The translations under genes and the position numbers were made by a program. Positions 7,523 to 14,984 of a stretch of DNA of 64,000 nucleotides are shown here, one piece after another. This stretch comes from Pseudomonas sp. H1h (GTDB taxonomy: Bacteria; Pseudomonadota; Gammaproteobacteria; Pseudomonadales; Pseudomonadaceae), in NCBI RefSeq assembly GCF_000633255.1, contig NZ_AYMJ01000031.1, positions 1-64,000 on the forward strand. Direction: 5' to 3'. A model generated the notes under the pieces. The model saw only the letters and a list, made by a program, of their open reading frames with translations. It searched no databases and was not told the origin of the DNA. Positions within the stretch are counted from its first letter, which is position 1, and each line of letters starts with the position of its first letter.

Positions 7523-9282
7523 CAGATATGCGCCTCCAGATCGATCGGCAAGGTCAGGGTGAACACCGCGCCGGCCTCGCCATTTTCGACGCTCAGGCGC
7601 CCGCCGGATTCATGCACGATTGCGAAGGATACCGCCAGCCCCAGCCCCAGACCGTCACCCACAGGTTTTGTGGTGAAGAACGGATCGAACACCTGGTTCA
7701 GGTGTTCTTCGGCAATCCCGCCGCCATTGTCGATCACGCTCAGGCGCCACAGTTGTTCGTCCACCTCCAGGCGAATTTCCAGGCGCTTGCACGGTTTGCC
7801 CTGCATCGCGTCGAGGGCGTTGCGCAACAGGTTGATCAGCACCTGTTCGAGGCGGATCGCATCGCCACGCACCCAGGCGGGACGCGTCAGGTGCAGCACC
7901 AGACTCACCTGTTCATCACGCAGACGGGCGTCGAGCAATTGCAGCGACTGGTCGATCACGGTCGCCAGATCCAGCCGCTCGCGAAGGCCGCTGGGGCTCT
8001 TGCGGGCGAAGGTCTTCAGGTGACCGGTGAGCGACGCCATGCGCGTGAGCATCTCATCCACCGGTTTGAGCGCCTTGTAGGCGTCATCGACACGGCCATG
8101 GTCGAGCAGCAGGCGCAGCGTTGCCAGTTGCATGCGTTGCGCAGTCAGTGGCTGATTGATCTCGTGGGCCAGCGCCGCAGACATCTGCCCCAGCGCCGCG
8201 AGCTTGGCCGACTGCACCAGACCGTCCTGAGCCGTGCGCAGGTCGCGGGTGCGTTCTTCGACCAGTTGTTCGAGTTCTTCACGATTGCGTTGGCGGACTT
8301 TCGACAGGCGCCAGCGCTGGTTGAGAAACAGCAGCAGAAACACCAGCGCCAGCCACACCCCGGCAGCGGCCAGCCCGGCGTTGCGTAAATCTTCGAAGGC
8401 TACTTGCGGGCGGCGCAACAAGTGCAGGGTCCAGCCTTCAGCGGCGAGCGGCAGCGATTCCCACAGATAGTCCGCCGTGCCTTGCGGGCCTTCGACACGG
8501 CGCAGGTCACTGTTGTCGTCGAAGTGGCGCAGCGACAGATGCGTCAGCGGGCTCAGCGACTGCTTGTCGTACTGACGCGTGCGCTTGATCTCGGCCATGT
8601 CGCGGCTGTCCAGCGCCCGCAGCGAGCGATAGCGCCAGCCGGGCTGGTTGGCGATGAAAACGATTCCGCGTGCATCGCTGACCAACAGCGTGTCGCTGCC
8701 TTGGCTCCATTCGCGCTCCAGCTCCGGAAACTCCAGCTTGACCACCATCGCCCCGAGGAACTCGTCGTTGTCACCCAGCACCGCGCTGGAGAGAAAATAG
8801 CCGGGGATGCCACTGGTCACGCCCACCGCATAAAACCGCCCGCTGCCTTGGGTGCGGGTCTGGCTGAAGTACGGACGAAAACCATAGTTGTGGCCGACAT
8901 AACTGCTGGGCAGGCGCCAGTTGCTCGCCGCCACCGCGAGACCGGTGTGATCAAGCAGTTCGAGGGTCGAGGACTGCGCCGCGCCGTTGATCTTTTCCAG
9001 TTTCAGATTCAGCACGTTCTGCTGCTCGGCCCCGACCGGCCCGGCCAGCGCGCCGCGCAGTTGCGGGTCCAGCGCCAGCACGGCGGGGAGGGCGCGGTAG
9101 CGGTCGATCAGGGTGTGCAACGAATTGGCGTACAGCGCCAATTGCTGGCTGGCGCGGGTGGCGTCTTCCTCCAGCGCCTTATGTTCAGCGTGGCGGATCG
9201 CGAGCGTGGCGGCGATGGCTGCACCGGCGATGATCAGCAGGGTGTACAACGACAGACGCAGGGTACGGGAAGTCGGCAGCAT
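7522..9282 (-). CDS. Sensor histidine kinase, DctB/MifS type
   Basis: A 586-residue membrane sensor. A first membrane helix lies at about residues 9-28. A periplasmic double-PDC sensor of the DctB kind follows (NYGFRPYFSQ, GVTSGIPGYFLSSAV), with a second helix at about 305-325 and a coiled stretch after it. The HisKA domain has the phospho-acceptor His in LAHEINQPL. The ATPase core has N box NLLRNALDAM, G1 DNGGGIAEE, F box FDPFF and G2 GDGLGLGL. It should phosphorylate the activator encoded immediately downstream. The ribosome site before the chosen start at 9282 is weak, so the exact N-terminus is uncertain. Confidence 0.9.
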   Translation of the reverse strand: MLPTSRTLRLSLYTLLIIAGAAIAATLAIRHAEHKALEEDATRASQQLALYANSLHTLIDRYRALPAVLALDPQLRGALAGPVGAEQQNVLNLKLEKINGAAQSSTLELLDHTGLAVAASNWRLPSSYVGHNYGFRPYFSQTRTQGSGRFYAVGVTSGIPGYFLSSAVLGDNDEFLGAMVVKLEFPELEREWSQGSDTLLVSDARGIVFIANQPGWRYRSLRALDSRDMAEIKRTRQYDKQSLSPLTHLSLRHFDDNSDLRRVEGPQGTADYLWESLPLAAEGWTLHLLRRPQVAFEDLRNAGLAAAGVWLALVFLLLFLNQRWRLSKVRQRNREELEQLVEERTRDLRTAQDGLVQSAKLAALGQMSAALAHEINQPLTAQRMQLATLRLLLDHGRVDDAYKALKPVDEMLTRMASLTGHLKTFARKSPSGLRERLDLATVIDQSLQLLDARLRDEQVSLVLHLTRPAWVRGDAIRLEQVLINLLRNALDAMQGKPCKRLEIRLEVDEQLWRLSVIDNGGGIAEEHLNQVFDPFFTTKPVGDGLGLGLAVSFAIVHESGGRLSVENGEAGAVFTLTLPIDLEAHI

Positions 9283-9301
9283 GCTGGGCTAATGGATAAA
9301 G

Positions 9302-9337
9302 GGACGGGCGGGCACGATAGCATGCGCCCGCCCGTCC
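9302..9337 (-). terminator. Strong stem-loop after the tcC operon
   Basis: GGACGGGCGGGC and GCCCGCCCGTCC form a perfect 12-bp stem with a 12-base loop. It lies 24 bases after the last tccC-type stop codon and before the sensor-kinase start. On the minus strand it is followed by CTTTATCC, so the U-tract is weak. It probably separates the toxin operon from the kinase genes. Confidence 0.55.
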
Positions 9338-9360
9338 TGTTTGCCTGACGCATCAGCTCA

Positions 9361-12201
9361 TCAGACATGGCTGAACTTGTGCGAATGTGAGAGCAACATG
9401 GTTCTGGCGTAGGTCAGTTCGGTGATCACGGCTTGCGTTGCCTGTGTAAGGCTTTCGACGCTGTCGCCGAGGCTGTCCTTGAACAGACCAAAGGTGTGAA
9501 CGGCATTGATGCCACTTGTGTTGAATTGATTGGCGACATCGGACAGATTGCCTTGCAGGGCGTCGATCAAGCCCGTCAGGTTGCGCTCGCCCTTGGCGAT
9601 CTTTTCCGTTGACAAGTCTCCCATGGCACCGGTGATTTCATGGCCGATTTCCACGGCGCCCAACAGGGCGCTGGCGGTAGCACTGACTTCGCTGGCCCTC
9701 GTCGGCGCGAGCTGTTTGGCCCCCAGACTGATGGCGGTGCTGGTGCCTTCTTTCAAGCCCTTCAGGGCGCCTTTTTGTGTGCTGGGGAGCATTTTTGCGT
9801 ACTTCTGCTCCATGTAGCTCAAGGGCGACATGGTCTTGTATTCGGCCTTCTTGATGATTTTTTCCGCCGAGACCCGACTCGCCTTGAATTTGATCGAGGC
9901 ACTGGCGCCGGTGCGTTCGGTTGCATAGTCCCACAGCGTACTGATGGTTTTTTTAGCGGCGAATCCGATCGCAACCCCGGCTAAATTGCCTACGCCCGGG
10001 GCGGCAATGGCCAACGCCTGGGCGCCGATACCCACTGCGATTGCGCCACCATAGGCGACCACCTGTCCGGCGATATGCGTTGTACCGCGGCGCAGAGTCG
10101 AACCGGCGAAGTCAGATGTCGAGCGGTGATTGAGAATCTGCTGTTGAGCATCCAGACCACGGCGTAACGACAGGGCCAGAATGTTCAAGTGTCGATCAAC
10201 CTGAAATGACAACTCCCGTCGCGCTCGGTGTTGACTACTCTGCACGGCACTTTGCGCTTTTCTCAGGTCACGTTCCTCGCGGGTTTCGGGCTGAAAAAAA
10301 CCGCTCAGAGCCTGGCCGTCGGTGTCGATGAAACCTGCCGGATTGTTACCGACAAAGGCATACAGATTCAGTCCATCGATATCCCCCGCCGGGTCGGCAC
10401 TGACCCAGCGTTGCAGCCACGGTGCGTAATAGCGGGCGCCGTAATAATAGAGACCACTGGCGTCCATCTCCTGACCCGAGTAACGGATGGTTTTGTAACT
10501 GGCTTCGAGCGCCGAACGGGCGGCCCACCATGCAGTGCCGCCGAACGGGTAGTAGTGCTCCAGACTGATGACGCCGGCGCGGTGGTCCAGTTCCAGCGTG
10601 CAGGAGCCGAGGTGATCGTCGAGGCTGTAACGCAGTTGGTCGTCTTCCAGTCCGGGTGGTCGGCCGTTGAGCCAGTGCAGACACCGAGCGCCGGACAGGA
10701 CGATGACGTGCAGTTGCTGGCCGTCGCTACGGGTGTGAATTTCCAGGCCGGGCAAGTAGCGTACTTCACGACGATGAGTGGCGGACAAGGTATGGCTCAG
10801 CCAGCATTTATGGACGCGCTCACCCTGGCTGTAGCGATAGCTTTCCTCATCGTCGGGCAGGCCATTGCTGTGTTGCAGCAAGGTCACGCGTGCCAGTTGA
10901 TCGCGGCTGTCCCACACCAGTGGCAGGGTGCCGGGTTGTAGCCGCAATTGATTGCCGTGCAGGTCGAAGTGTTCGGCGAAGACCGGATCGGGATCACCGC
11001 TTTCGCAGCGAACGGCCCGGTTGCTGTGGGGATCGATGATCATGTGTTGGGTGAAATGATGGCCTGCACGCACGTGCTGCAACTCGACAAGATTGTTGCC
11101 CTCGTCGTACCGGTAATATTCGCTGTAGTTGAAGCGTCGCCCGGGATCGATGGGGGAAATCGGCTGTGGCAGCCCGGGTGATTGCTGGGGGATTTCACCC
11201 TCCATGCCACGGCTTTCGATCAGCCGATACAACGAGTCGTAGACGAAGTGGCGATTGCCGTCGACCCGTTGATTGGCAAAGTACACCGTGGCCAGGCTGT
11301 GGTCTTCGATGCGCAGGATGTTGCCTGCGGGGTCGTACACATAATGCAGATCCTGGAGCGGGGCTGCCTGATCCTTGCACGCCAGTGAATGGAGCAGCCG
11401 TCCGTCGACCGGATCGTAATGCTGGCTGCGGCGAACACCGTTGCCGGCCAGTTGCCCGATCAGCCGACCCTCGGCGTTGTAGCGTGTTTCGCTGACCACC
11501 GTTTGCGCTGTACTGGCGCCCGCCAGCTGTAACGACAGTTGTAGCAATTGTCCTGCGAGGTCGTATTGCGACTGTTGCCGGTGGCCGCCGGAGTCGGTGA
11601 GCTGCAACACATTGCCCTGCGGGTCGTAATGTCGATGGGTGGTGAAGGTGTCGGTTGCGTCGATGAAGGTGCGGGTTTCCCTCACACCGTGGCCAAGCAG
11701 GCTATAGCTGCTGAAGACCACGTTGCCGGACGGATCTGTTTGTGTGGTCAATGCGCCGCGCAGGTTAAACCCGGCGTTCGCGTTGTGGTCGGCATAGGTG
11801 TAGCGCTCGATCCCGATCTGCGAGTTTTCAGTGACGGCGATCACCCGCAGCAACAAGTCATGGTCATACCGCCAATGGTTGCCGCGTTGGTCCCAGCGTT
11901 GCCGTTCTTCACCCGCGAGGCCCGGCAACGAAAGTCGCCAGCCGGCATCCACGCTGTCGACGCATAACGGTTGAGCATCCAGCGTATAGATCGTTTGCAG
12001 ATTGGGCGGCGACGTATTGTCGAACCGGCGCGGGTCGCGCTGTGTCACCACCCGGCCAGCGGGATCATGCTGATGCCGGCTGACGAGGGCCTGCGCCGGC
12101 TCACCTGCGACCTGACGCAGATAGTCCACCTGGCGCACCAGCAACTGCCGAGGGTCATGGCTGCGCAGGATAGGGGTGTGGTGAAACAGCGACGCTGCCA
12201 T
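9361..12201 (-). CDS. tccC: TccC-type RHS toxin component (TcC) 1
   Basis: A 946-residue TcC subunit. Residues 1 to about 625 are the conserved RHS shell, with many YD-type repeats (YDPAGNIL, YDSLYRL, YDEGNNL). It ends in the RHS core signature GLYYYGARYY, RWVSADPAGDIDGLNLYAFVG and FIDTDGQ, which is where TccC proteins cut themselves and release the toxin. The last 320 or so residues are unique to this copy. They hold helices, a long Gly/Ala-rich hydrophobic stretch (near residues 700-745) and Lys-rich helices, with no motif of a known ADP-ribosyltransferase or deamidase. The N-terminal pattern (TPILRSHDPRQLLVRQV) matches TccC of Photorhabdus. It is the last gene of the operon, 32 bases after TcC 2. 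Confidence 0.9.
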   Translation of the reverse strand: MAASLFHHTPILRSHDPRQLLVRQVDYLRQVAGEPAQALVSRHQHDPAGRVVTQRDPRRFDNTSPPNLQTIYTLDAQPLCVDSVDAGWRLSLPGLAGEERQRWDQRGNHWRYDHDLLLRVIAVTENSQIGIERYTYADHNANAGFNLRGALTTQTDPSGNVVFSSYSLLGHGVRETRTFIDATDTFTTHRHYDPQGNVLQLTDSGGHRQQSQYDLAGQLLQLSLQLAGASTAQTVVSETRYNAEGRLIGQLAGNGVRRSQHYDPVDGRLLHSLACKDQAAPLQDLHYVYDPAGNILRIEDHSLATVYFANQRVDGNRHFVYDSLYRLIESRGMEGEIPQQSPGLPQPISPIDPGRRFNYSEYYRYDEGNNLVELQHVRAGHHFTQHMIIDPHSNRAVRCESGDPDPVFAEHFDLHGNQLRLQPGTLPLVWDSRDQLARVTLLQHSNGLPDDEESYRYSQGERVHKCWLSHTLSATHRREVRYLPGLEIHTRSDGQQLHVIVLSGARCLHWLNGRPPGLEDDQLRYSLDDHLGSCTLELDHRAGVISLEHYYPFGGTAWWAARSALEASYKTIRYSGQEMDASGLYYYGARYYAPWLQRWVSADPAGDIDGLNLYAFVGNNPAGFIDTDGQALSGFFQPETREERDLRKAQSAVQSSQHRARRELSFQVDRHLNILALSLRRGLDAQQQILNHRSTSDFAGSTLRRGTTHIAGQVVAYGGAIAVGIGAQALAIAAPGVGNLAGVAIGFAAKKTISTLWDYATERTGASASIKFKASRVSAEKIIKKAEYKTMSPLSYMEQKYAKMLPSTQKGALKGLKEGTSTAISLGAKQLAPTRASEVSATASALLGAVEIGHEITGAMGDLSTEKIAKGERNLTGLIDALQGNLSDVANQFNTSGINAVHTFGLFKDSLGDSVESLTQATQAVITELTYARTMLLSHSHKFSHV

Positions 12202-12233
12202 TGTTCACTCTCGGTTGCTCTGTGAATCCGGCG

Positions 12234-14957
12234 TTATGCCGCCTGCTGTTTTTGCGCCAGATAGGCTGATACCCGCCCCAGCAAATCTCTGGCGTGCTTG
12301 ATGGTGCCGCGCGCAACCGTCATTTGCTGTTGCAGGTGTGCCAGATCGTTGTCGGTACGCTCCGGCATCAGGGCGATGCCGACCAGTGTTACTGGCGCCG
12401 GCGCTGCACCAGCCAGCGTGTCGAAGTGTTCCTGGAGGCTAGCCTGCTGGCTGTCGAGGTAACCGGTCAACTCATCCAGCCGCGCGTTGAGACGGTCCAG
12501 GTCTCCCTGCCCCAAAGAATCGTTGAGTGCTTCGGTGAGTTGGGCCATCTGGCGGGCGATGTTCAGTGACTGTTTCAGATAGGGAATCTTCAGGTGTTTG
12601 CCCAGAACCCGGGCCGTGGTTTCCAGACCGATCTTCACCAGGCCCCCGGAGTGCTGCGGATTGAAACTTTCAAGGGTGCTCCTGAACGAGTTCGGCGAAG
12701 CCTTGGCCTTGCCTTGCAGGTTTTTCACCGAGAGCGCGGCCTGATCCGGCATGATCGAATAGCCGAGCTTGGTTTCTTCGCCGATCTTGTCCATGATCCT
12801 GACCGACGCCTCTGCGGTGAAAATAGCCCCCACCGCAGATGTCACCGGCACCACAAAGGGGGCAGCGGGGCCGCTGAGGCTACCGACGCCGGCGCCGACG
12901 GTGCTACCCAGTGCCCCGGCCTTGATCGCCACGGCAAACGTTGCCACGGTGAACGCGAGTTTTTTAAAGGCGGTCTTGTAGATGTCGCGAGTACGCGTGA
13001 GGTTGTAGAGCTGGTAGTTGACCTTCTGCAACTCACGGGTCATGTGTGTCAGCACGTTGGAAAACTCGCTGACTTTCTGCTGCGCTTCGCTGGGCGTCTG
13101 TTCGGTGCCGCCGTTATCGATGTAGCGCAACGGATTGTTGCTGACCATCGCGTACAGATTCAGCCCGTCGACATCGCCTGCGGGATCGGCGCTGATCCAG
13201 CGCTGCAGCCACGCGGCGTAGTAACGGGCGCCGTAGTAGTACAGGCCGCTGACGTCCATTTCCTTGCCTGAATAGCGGATGAACCGGTAACTCACTTCGA
13301 TTGCCGAACGCGCGGCCATCCACGCCGTGGCGCCAAACGGGTAGTAACCTTCGTGGCTGATCACTTGCGCCTGTTGATCGAGCTCCAGCGTACAGGAGCC
13401 CAGATGATCGTTGAGGTTGTAGCGGATCTCGTCGGGTTTTTGCTGTGCCCAATGCAGGCACCGCACATCGCCGATACCAATGTCCAGTTGAATGACGTGC
13501 AGCACTTCACCGTTGTTGTTCGAGCGGATTTGCAGCCCGGGCAAGTAACGCGCCTGTTGGAAGTGTTCGCCATGGGCGGTGAAGGTTTCGTGGCGCTTGA
13601 ACACCCGCTCACCCTGGCTGTAACGGTAATGCTCGGCATCGTGCCGACCGTCCTCGCGCTGGATCAGAATGACGCTCGCCAGCTCGTCACGAGCATTCCA
13701 GTGCAAGGTTTGCCCCGGCTGCAGCGATTGCAGGTTGCCGTGACGGTCGAACAACCGGTCGAATACCGGATCGGGATCGCCAGGCGTCCAGCGCACCCCG
13801 CGGTTGCTCTGCGGATCAATATGCATCTGGCGCGTGTGGCAGGCATCGGCCCGAACATGTTGCAGCTTGATCAGGCTGCCGCCGGCGTTGTACTCGTAGG
13901 TCTGCGTGTAGTTGCTTCGGTTGTTCGGATCGCTCGGCTGCGGCAGTCCTGGAATGTCGGAGGGCGGGGCTTCGTCATGCCCGGTCGCGCGGACCAAACG
14001 GTATAGCGAGTCATAGCCGAAGGTGCGGTGGCCGTCGATCAACTGATTGGCAAAGTAGACCGGCTGAAAGCCATGGTCGTGGATACGCAGGATGTTGCCG
14101 ACCCGGTCGTGGACGTATTCGAAGTTCTGCAACACAGGACCGGCGTCCTTGTGGCTGCTATGGGTTTGTAGTCGACCGTCGGCCGGGTCATACGTCCAGA
14201 GGCTGCGCACCCGGTTACCGAGCACCTGTTCGATGATCTGACTGGCTGCGTTGTATTGCGCCTGGACCAATACCGATTGCCAGTCGGTGTGTCCGTTGAG
14301 TTGCAGGCGAACCTGACTGAGTTGCCCGGCCAGGCCGTAACGTGATTGTTGTCGATGCTGACCAGCATCCATCAGCTCCAGCACGGCGCCCAGCGGACTG
14401 AACACACGTTGGCTGGTGAACGCTTCGCCGTCATGAAAGGTGCGTGTTTCCATTTGAGGCTGACCGGCCAGGGCATAGCTGTCGGTACGCAGAATACCGG
14501 CGCAGTCATTGTGTTCGAGCAACTGGCCGCGCAGATTGTGCCCGGCATCGGCCGAGGCGTCGGCGTAAGTCAGGACCTCGACATCGACTCCGTTTTCCTC
14601 GACCGTCATCAAGCGCAGTTGCTGGTCATAGCTCATGCGCCAGTGGCTGCCACGGGCATCCCAGCGCTGCAGTGGTTGACTGGCAGGTTCTGGCAGGCTC
14701 AGGCGCCAGCCGGCGTCGACGCTGTCGAATTTCAATGCCTCGCCATTCAGCCGGTAAACCGTGGTCAGGCACGGCATATCAAGGCGCGGGTCCCATTGCT
14801 CGATCAGGCGTCCGCTCGTGTCGTGCCGTTGACGGGTGATCTGGCATTCGACTTCGGCGCCTGCCACGGTGCGCAGGTAAGCCACCTTCCTGGCCGGCAA
14901 TCCCCTGGGGTCGTGAGCCGACAGGGCAGGCGTTCGCCAGTGAACGGAATATGTCAT
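12234..14957 (-). CDS. tccC: TccC-type RHS toxin component (TcC) 2
   Basis: A 907-residue TcC subunit with the same RHS shell as its two neighbours (about residues 1-610; TPALSAHDPRGLPARKVAYL at the start, GLYYYGARYY and RWISADPAGDVDGLNLYA at the core). The usual DPDG at the release site reads DNGG here, so the first Asp is kept and the second is lost. The C-terminal ~290 residues differ from the other copies. They contain a hydrophobic Gly/Ala-rich block (FAVAIKAGALGSTVGAGVG), followed by long helices ending in AYLAQKQQAA. The toxic activity is unknown. Gaps of 27 and 32 bases to its neighbours leave no room for immunity genes. Confidence 0.9.
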   Translation of the reverse strand: MTYSVHWRTPALSAHDPRGLPARKVAYLRTVAGAEVECQITRQRHDTSGRLIEQWDPRLDMPCLTTVYRLNGEALKFDSVDAGWRLSLPEPASQPLQRWDARGSHWRMSYDQQLRLMTVEENGVDVEVLTYADASADAGHNLRGQLLEHNDCAGILRTDSYALAGQPQMETRTFHDGEAFTSQRVFSPLGAVLELMDAGQHRQQSRYGLAGQLSQVRLQLNGHTDWQSVLVQAQYNAASQIIEQVLGNRVRSLWTYDPADGRLQTHSSHKDAGPVLQNFEYVHDRVGNILRIHDHGFQPVYFANQLIDGHRTFGYDSLYRLVRATGHDEAPPSDIPGLPQPSDPNNRSNYTQTYEYNAGGSLIKLQHVRADACHTRQMHIDPQSNRGVRWTPGDPDPVFDRLFDRHGNLQSLQPGQTLHWNARDELASVILIQREDGRHDAEHYRYSQGERVFKRHETFTAHGEHFQQARYLPGLQIRSNNNGEVLHVIQLDIGIGDVRCLHWAQQKPDEIRYNLNDHLGSCTLELDQQAQVISHEGYYPFGATAWMAARSAIEVSYRFIRYSGKEMDVSGLYYYGARYYAAWLQRWISADPAGDVDGLNLYAMVSNNPLRYIDNGGTEQTPSEAQQKVSEFSNVLTHMTRELQKVNYQLYNLTRTRDIYKTAFKKLAFTVATFAVAIKAGALGSTVGAGVGSLSGPAAPFVVPVTSAVGAIFTAEASVRIMDKIGEETKLGYSIMPDQAALSVKNLQGKAKASPNSFRSTLESFNPQHSGGLVKIGLETTARVLGKHLKIPYLKQSLNIARQMAQLTEALNDSLGQGDLDRLNARLDELTGYLDSQQASLQEHFDTLAGAAPAPVTLVGIALMPERTDNDLAHLQQQMTVARGTIKHARDLLGRVSAYLAQKQQAA

Positions 14958-14984
14958 ATCCGCACATCCGCGCAGTGGCTCATG

